Shown: piece by piece, positions 14,134 through 23,635 of the stretch | Position numbering within the stretch: position 1 is the stretch's first letter | Layout: the number at the start of each line of letters is the position of its first letter | NCBI RefSeq assembly: GCF_001262605.1 | Contig: NZ_LGTC01000001.1 | Location: 6,398,001-6,462,000 of the forward strand | Source: Pseudobacteroides cellulosolvens ATCC 35603 = DSM 2933 | GTDB lineage: Bacteria; Bacillota; Clostridia; Acetivibrionales; DSM-2933 | Direction: 5' to 3' | DNA length: 64,000 nt | Notes under the pieces: generated by a model | What the model saw: only the letters and a program-made list of their open reading frames with translations | The model's database searches: none | Told to the model about the DNA's origin: nothing | Program-made: the position numbers and the translations under genes

Positions 14134-17009
14134 ATGAGTACTAAGGAAGGAAAAAATAGAAAGCTGATAATGATTGCTTTAGTTGCTGTGATTATTGGTA
14201 TTATGATGGTTCCAATGATTTATTGTGCTATTTATCTTAGCAGCGTTTGGGATGTATACGGAAAGCTTGATAAGGTGCCTGTGGCATTTGTAAATTTGGA
14301 TAAATCAGTTACAAAGAATGGGAAAGAATATGCATTAGGGAAAGAGGTGGAGAACAGCCTCAAAAACAACAAAAAAGTGGGCTGGAAGTTCGTAGACCAT
14401 GAAGGTGCCGTGAAGGGCTTGGAAGGTAAAGAGTATTTTGCAGTAATAGAAATACCGGAGGATTTCTCACAAAAAATAGCTCAGGCACAGGATGGTAGTT
14501 TCAATAACCCTGAAATTATATATAAGGGCAATGAAGGCAAAAATTTTGTTATATCCCAGGTTACTTCAAGGGTTGCAGAAAGCATTAAGGCTGAGGTGAG
14601 TTCCAGTATTCAGAAGGAAATCTCCAAATCTTTGGTAGATAGTCTTTGTGATGTTAAGGTTTCTATAAAAGATGCAGGAGATGGAGCAGGAACTCTTCAA
14701 TCAGGTACACAAAAGCTTGCAGACGGAAGCTGGGAATTGGCTAATGGACTTGGAAAGGCTGTAAGCGGGTCAAAACAGCTTGAAGAAGGATTGAAGAAGG
14801 CTGCTGACTCAACAGCAAAGCTCCAGGAAGGCACCGGGATGCTTTTGGATGGAAGTAAGGAGTTGGCGGCAGGCACTGAAAAGGCATTTAAAGGTTCAGC
14901 TCAGCTTGAAAGTGGCATTAGGACTGCAGCAGATTCAACTGCAAAACTCCAGGAAGGTACTGGGAAGCTTTTAGACGGAAGCAAGGAATTGGCAGCAGGA
15001 GTAGAAAAGGCATCTAAAGGGTCGGCTCACCTTGAAAGCGGTTTAAAGAATGCTGCTGAATCAGTAGCAAAATTACAGGGAGGTACCGTAAAACTTTTTG
15101 ATGGAAGCACTGAATTAGCAAATGGCATCGGCAGTGCAGCGGAAGGTTCAAAACAACTTGCAGAAGGTTTGAAAAAACTTACTGACGGACAAATAAAAGT
15201 AATAGGTGGTGCCAGTTTACTAGGTGAAGGACTTAGTACTTTTAAAAGCAGTTTAACTGCATCTGGTGATCAGGTTTCGCATTTGGTAAAAGGGGCTTCA
15301 GACCTTAACAGCAATGCTGGGCTTATTTTACAGGGGCAGAAAAGCTTGATATTAGTCTTAATAACGGCCTTACTGCACTGGCGGATGGTCTGAAGCAATC
15401 CTCAGGCGGCATTAGCCAGGCAATTTCAATGATGAATGCCCAACTTGAAAACATAAATAATTCCAACCTAAGCCAGGAAGATAAGGCAAAGCAGTCAGCG
15501 GTAATTATGGCGGCGACAATTTCGGGTATAAAAGATATTAACGAAAAAATAAATACTAATATTGAAACACAGCTTAGAGCAACAGCATCTGCAGCACATC
15601 CGTTGGCAGTTAACCTAAAGCAGCTGCAGGAAGGAACAAAGCAAATTTCGGAAGGCACCGGGAGACTGGCAGTTGGATTAGCCGATACTCAATCAAAAGC
15701 GGCTGCAGGGGTTGATAAATTAATAAATGGGTTAAATGAAATTCAGACTGGAAACAGTGGTGTGCTGAAAGGATTAAATACTGCCACCCAAAAGACTGGA
15801 GAGCTCGCAAGCGGATTGGATAAGCTGAGCGGCGGGGCGGTATCGTTGAAGGATGGACTGAAAACTGTTAATGATGGTAATATAAGCTTAAAAGACGGAT
15901 TAAACACTGCAGCCACAAAGACAGGAGAGCTTTCAACAGGATTGACCACAATCGGCACCGGTATTAAATCATTGAAAGATGGTTTGGAGACTGTAAATAA
16001 TGGAACAATCACTTTAAAAGATGGATTAAATACTGCAGTAGCAAAGACGGGTGAGCTGTCAGGTGGCCTTGGTACACTTAGCGGTGGAGCATCATCGCTA
16101 CGGGATGGCTTGAAAATTGTTAATGATGGAAGTATCAGTTTGAAAGAAGGATTAAATACTGCTGCTGGCAAGTCAGGTGAGCTGTTAGATGGATTGGGGA
16201 AGCTGTCAGGCGGCGCAGTATCGTTGAAGAGTGGTTTGCAGGATGCCAATGAGGGAGCAATAAAACTAAAAGAAGGTTTGAACGGCGGCTATAACAAGTT
16301 AAGTGACAAGCTTAAGTTTAACTCTGAGAGTATGTCGGTGTTTGTTTCGGAACCTGTAAAGGTGAAAGATGAATCCATTAATCATGTTAACCATTATGGA
16401 GAAGGCTTGGCACCGTATTTTATATCATTGTCCTTATGGATAGGTATTATGCTGATGAATTTGGTACTCACACTCGGTAAAACACTGAAATTGTTTAAAA
16501 GCAAGCTTATGAGCAGCTTTAGCGGAAAATTCCTTGTAGGTATATTACTTGCAGTTATGGAGGCCTTAATCTTAAGCTTTGTACTTGTAAAATGGATAGG
16601 AATTGATCCTGTGAGCATACCTTGGCTATATATAATGAATATATTTATTGCTGTTGTGTTTTTTGGCATTATGTATGGGGTGTCAAATGGATTGGGTATT
16701 TTAGGAGCTCCACTAATGTTCATAGTATTGATACTCCAGTTGGCATCATCAGGAGGAACGTTTCCCATAGAAACAGCACCAAAATTATTTGGAATAGTTG
16801 GAGAAAAATTGCCGATGACTTACACAGTAAATGCATTGAGGATGGTAATATCAGGTGTAAATTCAGCCATACTCGGCAATGATATCAGAACACTACTGAT
16901 AATTATGGTTGCATGTTTGTGCGGCGGATTAATCATAAGACCAATCATTAACCTGGGTAAAAAGATGCACAATAGATTATTGGTGAGAAATTTGGCTTCT
17001 GAAAACTAA
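14134..17009 (+). pseudogene. YhgE/Pip-family membrane protein, frameshifted
   Basis: Two frames form one gene of about 958 codons. The first (14134-15393) has the N-terminal membrane anchor (residues 12-35) and extracellular Pip domain, then coiled repeats of LxxGxxxLxxG type. The second resumes with the same repeat and ends with about five membrane segments (ABC-2-like). The frames join at 15333-15336, where a run of four G would need to be five: LQGAEKLDISLNNGL is then continuous. YhgE/Pip proteins span the membrane and resemble ABC-2 exporters; Lactococcus Pip is a phage receptor. AAGGAGG precedes ATG 14134. A real mutation or a sequencing error is possible. Confidence 0.8.
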
Positions 17010-17035
17010 AAATTCCAAGATGGAAAGGAAATATT

Positions 17036-17067
17036 GGGCCGCTACACTAATTTCTTAATGCAACGGC
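17036..17067. terminator. Possible bidirectional terminator
   Basis: GGCCG and CGGCC pair across a 23-nt loop between the convergent YhgE/Pip and hypB genes, followed by an AT-rich run. The stem is short. Confidence 0.35.
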
Positions 17068-17089
17068 CTATAATTTTATTTAGGGAATA

Positions 17090-17743
17090 TTAACGAACTT
17101 TATTGTGTTTTTTCATTAAACACTTAACCAATGAATCGATACCCTCGCCTGTTCTACAGGAAACCTCTATTACAACTGCCTTTTGGCTCAAGGCTTGTAC
17201 ACCCTTATAGAACATTTCTTTGTGGAAATCGATATATGGCATAAGATCAGTCTTATTAAGTACGATAATATCTGCAGCTTCAAACATGGATGTGTATTTA
17301 AAAGGCTTGTCATGGCCTTCGGGAACACTTGCTATGACCATCTTTATGCTTTCTCCGAGATCAAATGTTGATGGACATACAAGATTGCCTACATTTTCTA
17401 TAAATACAATTGAATTGTCTTCAATATTAAGATCAGGCATAACAGTTTTTATCATGTTGGCGTCAAGATGGCATCCGCCGCCGGTATTTATCTGTATTAC
17501 CGGAATTCCTAAGGCGTCAACCTTTTCAGCATCAATACTTGATGCTATATCACCCTCAATAACCCCCATACCAACCTTACCTTTAAGTGCGTCAATAACT
17601 TTTAGAATTGTGCTGGTTTTGCCTGCACCTGGTGATGCCATAATGTTTATAACTGTGATTCCCTTTTCATCAAATGCTTTTCTGTTGTCTTGTGCTATCT
17701 GCTGATTAGCATGCATTATATTTTTCAAAACTTTTATTTCCAT
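17090..17743 (-). CDS. hypB: Hydrogenase nickel incorporation GTPase HypB
   Basis: A 217-residue SIMIBI-class GTPase that delivers nickel to [NiFe]-hydrogenase. Visible motifs are the P-loop (ASPGAGKTST, about 36-45), the metal-site segment NTGGGCHLDANM near 85, ENVGNLVCP near 115, and the base-specificity NKTD near 160. The His-rich N-terminal nickel store is absent. GGAGGAGAG lies before ATG 17743. hypA and the hydrogenase genes are not in the window. The preceding TRIC-like gene is 21 nt away on the same strand, so they may be co-transcribed. Confidence 0.9.
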   Translation of the reverse strand: MEIKVLKNIMHANQQIAQDNRKAFDEKGITVINIMASPGAGKTSTILKVIDALKGKVGMGVIEGDIASSIDAEKVDALGIPVIQINTGGGCHLDANMIKTVMPDLNIEDNSIVFIENVGNLVCPSTFDLGESIKMVIASVPEGHDKPFKYTSMFEAADIIVLNKTDLMPYIDFHKEMFYKGVQALSQKAVVIEVSCRTGEGIDSLVKCLMKKHNKVR

Positions 17744-17764
17744 AGGCTCTCCTCCATTACTTCA

Positions 17765-18394
17765 CTATTTGCCGTTTTGGATACTTCTACTGTCAGTCTT
17801 AAGTACAGGCAAATTAATGTTAAAATACATGGATATGCTTCTTATTGAAAAAACAATAAGAATGCATAAATATATATTTATTACACTATCCAGTCTATTA
17901 TACAGGATGTAAAATGAAAAAGCACCTATTATGGAAGCTAATGCATATATTTCTCCTCTAAATATCAATGGAACTTCATTTACCAGCATATCCCTTATTA
18001 TTCCGCCGCCTACTCCAGTTAAAACTGAAATGAATATAATACCTGTAAGAGGAACATTTAGGAGTATGCATTGGTACGCCGTCAGCACGGTAAATGTTCC
18101 TAAACCTAGTGCATCGAAAATCTGTATAAATACAGAAATTCTGGTTATAAATTTATACAGCAGGCAGGTGAATATAGTGGAAATAGCAATGGTAGTCATA
18201 TATGTTTTATCTGTAAAGAGTACAGGCATTCCCCTGTTTAGTATGACATCCCTTATCAGACCACCCCCACAAGCGGTAAAAACCCCGAGAACGAATAGGC
18301 CGAAAAAATCAAGCTTGTTTTTAATTCCCATTAATATGCCGGATATAGCAAAAGCGGCTGTTCCGGCGATATCCATAATATCTATAAAAATCAT
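17765..18394 (-). CDS. TRIC/UPF0126 family membrane protein
   Basis: A 209-residue protein with seven predicted membrane segments arranged as two three-helix repeats. Each repeat holds the family signature: AISGILMGIKNKLDFFG plus GGGLIRDVI in the first, GVGGGIIRDMLVNEVP in the second. UPF0126/YadS proteins are TRIC-type cation channels, and some are implicated in glycine transport; which applies here cannot be told from sequence. It precedes hypB. Confidence 0.85.
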   Translation of the reverse strand: MIFIDIMDIAGTAAFAISGILMGIKNKLDFFGLFVLGVFTACGGGLIRDVILNRGMPVLFTDKTYMTTIAISTIFTCLLYKFITRISVFIQIFDALGLGTFTVLTAYQCILLNVPLTGIIFISVLTGVGGGIIRDMLVNEVPLIFRGEIYALASIIGAFSFYILYNRLDSVINIYLCILIVFSIRSISMYFNINLPVLKTDSRSIQNGK

Positions 18395-18638
18395 TAGGAC
18401 TCCACCCCCTGCCTCTCTATTTGTAATACATTTATACTGTATTTTTCAATACAAATAGAATTATATTTTTTTGAGCAAGTCAAGTCAATGTTGCTTTTAG
18501 GAATTAATATATTAAAAATTAATGTCAATTATAAAAAATGCTAGTGTCTTTTAGTATATGCTGTATTATAATAGTGTATATAGTTAGAGTCATTAACACC
18601 TAAAAAGATATTTTCTATTTCGAAGGGTAATATAAAAT

Positions 18639-19706
18639 ATGCATAACTTTGTTCAAAAGTACTATAAAAGTGCGTTAAAGCTTTTATTTATAGTAGCATT
18701 TTTAGGTATAGTTTATATATCGGTTACTTACCTTATACCTTTTTTTGCACCATTTGTTATCGGCATACTTCTGGCTGTAATTAATGAACCGCTGATAAAA
18801 CTTATGGAAAAAAAGATCAAACTTCCAAGGAAGGCATTGGCACTTATATCCTTGCTTTTCACCATAATAGTTTTTGGCGTGCTGCTAACAGTTGGCCTTG
18901 TAAAAATTTATAATGAACTTCTTATATTTAAGGATAATGTAACTGAATATGTAAATAGTACTTCCAACCAGATGAATGATTATTTCAATAGACTGGAGAC
19001 TTATTACAATAAGCTTCCGTCAGGTATTTCAAGTGCAATAAACAGCAATATAAACAGCTTGGGGCCAAAAGTACAGGAAATAATTACATCAATAGTTACG
19101 TACCTTATAAACACGATTTCTTCAATACCAAAGATGACGGTATTTTTGATTGTATCTATTTTATCGGCTTATTTTATAAGCAGCGACAGGAAGAAAATAT
19201 ATGAATTTTTCGGAAAGCAATTTCCTGAAAAATGGAGAAACAATTTTCTTGATGTGAAATCAGGAACCTTTGCTGCGCTTTTCGGTTATGCCAGGGCTTT
19301 GCTTATATTAATGTTTATAACTTTTGCGGAGGTTAGTATAGGACTGACTATTCTAGGTGCCGAATATGCTTTGTTGATGGGCTTTATAGTAGGCCTTTCC
19401 GATGCTATCCCAATTCTTGGGACAGGTGTTGTAATGGTTCCGTGGATAGGCTGGAATGTTATAATCGGTGATTACAGAATGGCCCTGGGTCTTACAATAA
19501 TATATGTCCTTGGTGTGTTAATGAGGCAGATCCTTGAACCTAAGATTATCGGTGATCAGATAGGATTACACCCTCTGGTTACGCTAACAGCAATGTATGT
19601 TGGGTTGGAGTTTTTCGGAATTATCGGAATGTTTGTAGGGCCTGTTTCAATAATAATACTTAAAAAGCTTCAGGATTCAGGTGCTGTCAAGTTTTGGAAT
19701 GAGTAA
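18639..19706 (+). CDS. AI-2E family / YtvI-like membrane protein
   Basis: A 355-residue polytopic protein of the AI-2E transporter (PerM) superfamily, with about 7-8 membrane segments, a polar insertion near residues 95-160, and a C-terminal signature (GLSDAIPILGTGVVMVPW, later ILEPKIIGDQIGLHPLVTL). Length and the RQILEPKIIG segment fit sporulation protein YtvI in spore formers. GAAGGG lies ahead of ATG 18639. Its 3' end overlaps the convergent prmC by 20 bp, so no terminator fits between them. Confidence 0.8.
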   Translation: MHNFVQKYYKSALKLLFIVAFLGIVYISVTYLIPFFAPFVIGILLAVINEPLIKLMEKKIKLPRKALALISLLFTIIVFGVLLTVGLVKIYNELLIFKDNVTEYVNSTSNQMNDYFNRLETYYNKLPSGISSAINSNINSLGPKVQEIITSIVTYLINTISSIPKMTVFLIVSILSAYFISSDRKKIYEFFGKQFPEKWRNNFLDVKSGTFAALFGYARALLILMFITFAEVSIGLTILGAEYALLMGFIVGLSDAIPILGTGVVMVPWIGWNVIIGDYRMALGLTIIYVLGVLMRQILEPKIIGDQIGLHPLVTLTAMYVGLEFFGIIGMFVGPVSIIILKKLQDSGAVKFWNE

Positions 19707-20616
19707 AGTCACGAATTCCTGCAACAACTCTGGCAATGCCTGACAGGTCTTTATGAATTGCTACATCAAAGGACTTTAGAGCCATGAGTTCTTTAACGTC
19801 CTGGGCTTGGTTATAGCCTGCTTCAAAGGCTAACAGCCCTCCTTCAGCAAGAAGGGATTGACTCTTTAATATAATCTCCCTATAAAAATTAAGGCCGTCT
19901 TTACCGCCATCCAGTGCACCTACGGGCTCATGATTCCGAACCTCCTTTTGCAGCAAAGGAATCTCGTCAGAAGGGATGTATGGAGGATTGGAAACTATTA
20001 TATGAAAGTCTCCGAATGCCTTGGCAGGTATGGGTTTATGTACAGTGTCTGTACAATAAAAAGTGCTGCTGCCTAAAATATCCAGCTCAATAAAAGAAAT
20101 TTTATCTCTGACACCGATAGCTTCTGCATTAAACTCTGCAACTTTAAGTGCATTTTTTGATATATCAATTGCTGTAATAGAGCAGTCTTTAATATAATGT
20201 GCAAGACTTATTGCTATACACCCTGAGCCTGTACCTATATCGAGGATTCTTAATGGCCTTGCTGTCATCTTTTTTGCATGCTCAATAACTGTTTCAACAA
20301 GTATTTCAGTATCCTGACGCGGGATTAGAACATCTGGAGTAACCTTAAAGTCTAATGACATAAACTCCTGGTGACCTGTTATATATTGAAGCGGAGTGCC
20401 GTCAGACCTTCTTTTGATGAATTCAATATATTCGGCTGATACTTCAGGTCTTATTATCTCATCGCTTTTTGCATATAATAAGGCCCTGTTTATATTGAGC
20501 AAATTGCAAAGCATAACCCCGGCTTCAAGAACCGGGGCTTCTATTTGAGCTTTCTTTAAGCTTGATATTCCTATATCAAATAAATTTTTTAATGTAATAT
20601 TACCATCTATCTGCAT
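19687..20616 (-). CDS. prmC: Release factor glutamine methyltransferase
   Basis: A 309-residue SAM-dependent enzyme that methylates the GGQ glutamine of RF1/RF2. The SAM-binding DIGTGSGCIAISLA is near residue 120 and the catalytic SNPPYIP near 195; the N-terminal helical domain contains LIPRQDTEILVE. Its start overlaps the end of the DUF1385 gene by 17 bp, so translation is coupled. The order rpmE-yqhQ-prmC is conserved in clostridia, usually followed by prfA, which is missing here. Confidence 0.93.
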   Translation of the reverse strand: MQIDGNITLKNLFDIGISSLKKAQIEAPVLEAGVMLCNLLNINRALLYAKSDEIIRPEVSAEYIEFIKRRSDGTPLQYITGHQEFMSLDFKVTPDVLIPRQDTEILVETVIEHAKKMTARPLRILDIGTGSGCIAISLAHYIKDCSITAIDISKNALKVAEFNAEAIGVRDKISFIELDILGSSTFYCTDTVHKPIPAKAFGDFHIIVSNPPYIPSDEIPLLQKEVRNHEPVGALDGGKDGLNFYREIILKSQSLLAEGGLLAFEAGYNQAQDVKELMALKSFDVAIHKDLSGIARVVAGIRDFTHSKT

Positions 20617-21544
20617 TTGAATCCTCTACCAAAACATTTTTTAGTGCTGTGATGGCTACTTCGATCTGCTGGTCATCAGGCTCTTTTGTAGTAAGCCTCT
20701 GAAGTGCCAAACCAGGAAGGCTGACAAAAGACATAAACTTTGAGTCACTTCTTCCTGCAAACTTAATAACCTCATATGACAGGCCTGCAACTAAAGGAAT
20801 CAGAATAATTCTCGATAATACCCTCCACAAAAGAGAACCCCAGCCTGTAAATGAGAATACGATAATACTTACAATCATTACAACGAACATGAAAGCTGTT
20901 CCGCAGCGAGGGTGCCTGGTAGTGAATTTTTTTACATTCTCTACAGTCAGCTCTTCTTCACTTTCATAGCAGTGTATGGTCTTATGCTCTGCACCGTGAT
21001 ATTGGAAAACCCTCTTAATATCCTTCATATTGGATATCAGTGCCAAATACCCTACAAACAAGGTTATTCTTATGATACCCTCAAATACATGAAGACTTAT
21101 AAGTCCTGAAGTAGTGTCTTTGTCAAAGTGCAATAACCCTGCTAAAAAGCTTGGTAAGAGCATAAAAAGTCCAATTACAAAAATCATTGACAAGAATACT
21201 GAAAAGTAAATAACTGCATCAAGAAATTTGTCCTTAAATATCTTTTCAAAAAAAGAATCAATCTTGGATGGTTTTGCGTCCTTCTCGTTTTCCTCTTCAA
21301 CCTCAACAAACTCTGCAGAGTATAGAAGTGCTCTCATACCTATAACCATTGATTCGAACATACCAACAGCTCCGCGGACAATCGGAAGCTTAAAAAAATT
21401 ATGCCTTTTGGCAAGTGTTTTTAGTGGTTTCTTATCTATGATTATTTCTCCGTCCGATTTCCTGATAGCTATTGCTATATCATCAGGACCCCTCATCATT
21501 ACGCCTTCTATGAGGGCTTCTCCACCTATGCTGGTTTTTTTCAT
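20600..21544 (-). CDS. yqhQ: DUF1385 membrane protein (YqhQ family)
   Basis: A 314-residue protein opening with the family hallmark GGEALIEGVMMRGPDDIA, with four or so membrane segments (about 105-130, 140-165, 210-235 and 240-260) and YHGAEHKTIHCYE plus TRHPRCGTAF around residues 180-215. YqhQ proteins are conserved in Firmicutes and often called metal-dependent enzymes, but their reaction is not established to my knowledge. It is downstream of rpmE and coupled to prmC. Confidence 0.9.
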   Translation of the reverse strand: MKKTSIGGEALIEGVMMRGPDDIAIAIRKSDGEIIIDKKPLKTLAKRHNFFKLPIVRGAVGMFESMVIGMRALLYSAEFVEVEEENEKDAKPSKIDSFFEKIFKDKFLDAVIYFSVFLSMIFVIGLFMLLPSFLAGLLHFDKDTTSGLISLHVFEGIIRITLFVGYLALISNMKDIKRVFQYHGAEHKTIHCYESEEELTVENVKKFTTRHPRCGTAFMFVVMIVSIIVFSFTGWGSLLWRVLSRIILIPLVAGLSYEVIKFAGRSDSKFMSFVSLPGLALQRLTTKEPDDQQIEVAITALKNVLVEDSNADRW

Positions 21545-21594
21545 TATGACCTCCGATAATAAATATATACCTGTATATTTCTAAAGTTAATTTT

Positions 21595-21634
21595 CCCCAC
21601 AAAAAATTAAAGGCTGAAAATATATCTCAGCCTT
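21595..21634 (-). terminator. Rho-independent terminator of rpmE
   Basis: On the minus strand AAGGCTGA and TCAGCCTT form a stem followed by TAATTTTTT, about 40 bp after the rpmE stop. Expression of yqhQ-prmC would need read-through or its own promoter. Confidence 0.7.
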
Positions 21635-21670
21635 AGTTTAACACGTTTATAAAATTTTTTCAAATACAAA

Positions 21671-21880
21671 TTAAGCTTTATCAACAATACCAAACTTTTT
21701 CTTAAACTTGTCAACACGTCCACCAGTATCGATGAGCTTTTGTTTACCAGTAAAGAAAGGATGGCATTTTGAACAAATTTCAACATGAAGACTGCTCTTA
21801 GTTGAACCAGTTGTAAAAGTTTCTCCGCACGCACATTTTACTACAGCCTGCTCATATTTTGGATGAATTCCTTCTTTCAT
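21671..21880 (-). CDS. rpmE: 50S ribosomal protein bL31
   Basis: A 69-residue zinc-binding type bL31: MKEGIHPKYEQAVVKCACGE, with CxC near 16-18 and CSKCHPFFTGKQK near 36-48. The four cysteines mark the zinc-containing (C+) form. The frame opens further upstream, but the universal MKEGIHP start at 21880 has AAGGTGA just ahead. Upstream, 21881-22024 is an AT-rich leader without recognised structure. Confidence 0.95.
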   Translation of the reverse strand: MKEGIHPKYEQAVVKCACGETFTTGSTKSSLHVEICSKCHPFFTGKQKLIDTGGRVDKFKKKFGIVDKA

Positions 21881-22024
21881 TATATTCACCTTCTTTCGCA
21901 TATATCTTTATATGATAATAATTATTGTAATCATCATTGGTCTATTGAACTCAAAGAGACAAAAAATATTCTAACACAAAAACAGAACTTGTGCAAGCAT
22001 TATTTTCCTAAATTCTAATAAATC

Positions 22025-23059
22025 TTACCTTCTTAATGCCTTGTTTTCTGCGTTGGCACTTTCTTCAATTGCTTCAAAATTGTCCAACGCTTTTCCTGTA
22101 CCTAATGCAACACATGAGATTGCATCATCAGCTATCAGAACATTGATACCTGTTTTCTCCTGTAGAAGCTTGTCCAACCCGTAAATAAGGCTGCCTCCGC
22201 CTGTCATAACTATTCCTCTGTCACTGATATCTGCAGCTAATTCAGGTGGTGTTCTTTCAAGAACGGAGTGAACAGCTTCAACGACGCTAGAGATAGGTTC
22301 TTCAAGTGCTTCCATTATCTCTGTTGAAGTGATGGTTATAGTTTTAGGTAATCCGGATATAAGGTTACGACCTCTGATATCCATTGTTACTTCCTGAACC
22401 CTTGGATAAACAGTACCTACATTGATCTTAAGCTCTTCTGCAGTACGTTCTCCAATCATGATATTATGTTTTTTACGCATATATCTTACTATTGCCTCAT
22501 CAAACTTATCACCGGCAATTTTGATGGATGAACTTACAACAGTTCCGCCAAGTGATATTACTGCGATATCTGTGGTACCACCGCCTATATCTACCACCAT
22601 GCTTCCGCATGCCTTTGCTATGTCTATACCTGCTCCGATTGCTGCAGCTATAGGCTCTTCAATCAAATATGTCTTTCTTGCACCTGCTTGCATAGCTGCA
22701 TCAACAACAGCCCTTTTTTCTACTTCTGTGACTCCACTGGGAACACAAACCATAATTCTTGGCTTAAACAGTTTAAAAGCCTTGTTACCGCATACTTTAT
22801 TTATAAAATATTTCAGCATTCTCTCAGTAATGTCATAATCAGAGATTACACCTTCCCTCAAGGGTCTTATGGCAACAATATTACCCGGCGTTCTGCCGAG
22901 CATTTTCCTAGCCTCTTCACCAACTGCAAGAAGCTTGTTTGTGTTTTTATCTATCGCAACAACGGAAGGTTCTCTCAGTACAATACCTTTACCTTTTATG
23001 TAAACCAATACGGTTGCAGTTCCCAGGTCAATACCTATATCTTGTCCGAAACCAAACAA
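22025..23059 (-). CDS. mbl: MreB-like cell-shape actin homologue (Mbl)
   Basis: A 344-residue bacterial actin that forms membrane-bound filaments guiding lateral wall synthesis. Actin-fold motifs: GIDLGTATVLVYIKGKGIV (phosphate 1), VVDIGGGTTDIAVISLGG (phosphate 2) and GIVMTGGGSLIYGLD (adenosine). TTG 23059 (MFGFGQDIGIDLG) is preferred because AGGGAGA sits just upstream; the longer frame from 23077 overlaps that ribosome binding site. The gene sits after spoIIID, the Bacillus spoIIID-mbl order, which favours Mbl over MreB. Confidence 0.9.
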   Translation of the reverse strand: MFGFGQDIGIDLGTATVLVYIKGKGIVLREPSVVAIDKNTNKLLAVGEEARKMLGRTPGNIVAIRPLREGVISDYDITERMLKYFINKVCGNKAFKLFKPRIMVCVPSGVTEVEKRAVVDAAMQAGARKTYLIEEPIAAAIGAGIDIAKACGSMVVDIGGGTTDIAVISLGGTVVSSSIKIAGDKFDEAIVRYMRKKHNIMIGERTAEELKINVGTVYPRVQEVTMDIRGRNLISGLPKTITITSTEIMEALEEPISSVVEAVHSVLERTPPELAADISDRGIVMTGGGSLIYGLDKLLQEKTGINVLIADDAISCVALGTGKALDNFEAIEESANAENKALRR

Positions 23060-23190
23060 AATGCATCTCCCTTTCAAAGTAATTTCATATTAATATTATC
23101 ACACTATTTTAATATTGCAATATTTTTTAAGGAATGATTGAATAATTAGGAAAAAAATTGTGCCTGTAGAAAAAAAGGTATATTAAAATA

Positions 23191-23212
23191 AAAAGCCTGA
23201 TACCAGGCTTTT
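23191..23212 (-). terminator. Rho-independent terminator of spoIIID
   Basis: AAAAGCCTG and CAGGCTTTT form a perfect 9-bp stem with a 4-nt loop that starts right at the spoIIID stop codon and is followed by TATTTTAA on the minus strand. Confidence 0.8.
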
Positions 23213-23474
23213 ATTCATCTTTTTTATCGTCCTGCCTGTATTTACATTTCGTTGCCTGACCGCCTCTTATATGCCTTTCAGCTTTGTTTTCCTCCAGTAT
23301 GATTCGCACATCATTTGCAAGGTTATGATTTACTAATACAAGTCTCTCAGTTACATCCTTATGTACAGTACTTTTGCTAATGCCGAACTTTTTTGCTGCT
23401 GCCCTTACAGTCGCTTTGTTTTCAATAATAAAATTGGCTAGATCTACAGCACGTTCTTCGATGTACTCCTTCAA
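23211..23474 (-). CDS. spoIIID: Sporulation transcriptional regulator SpoIIID
   Basis: An 87-residue DNA-binding protein that tunes mother-cell gene expression during sporulation. The helix-turn-helix RAAAKKFGISKSTVHKDVTE and the basic tail HIRGGQATKCKYR match SpoIIID closely. TTG 23474 gives the usual MKEYIEERA start and has AGGGGGGA eight bases upstream; GTG 23495 is also open. mbl follows in the same direction beyond a terminator. Confidence 0.93.
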   Translation of the reverse strand: MKEYIEERAVDLANFIIENKATVRAAAKKFGISKSTVHKDVTERLVLVNHNLANDVRIILEENKAERHIRGGQATKCKYRQDDKKDE

Positions 23475-23635
23475 TTCAGAATTCCCCCCTGTCACACCTT
23501 TTGTTGGTAGAAATATATAGCAGTGAAATCACATATGGAATTATTGGTGATAAATCCTATGGTATATTTATGCTATGAAAAGGTGATATATGAAAAGTTT
23601 TCTAAAAAATTGAAGGTAATAATTAGTCATCCTTA

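Noticed and set aside
15323..16249. Long minus-strand frames opposite the YhgE/Pip gene
   Set aside because: They are shadows of the LxxG-type coiled repeat, which keeps the opposite strand open.
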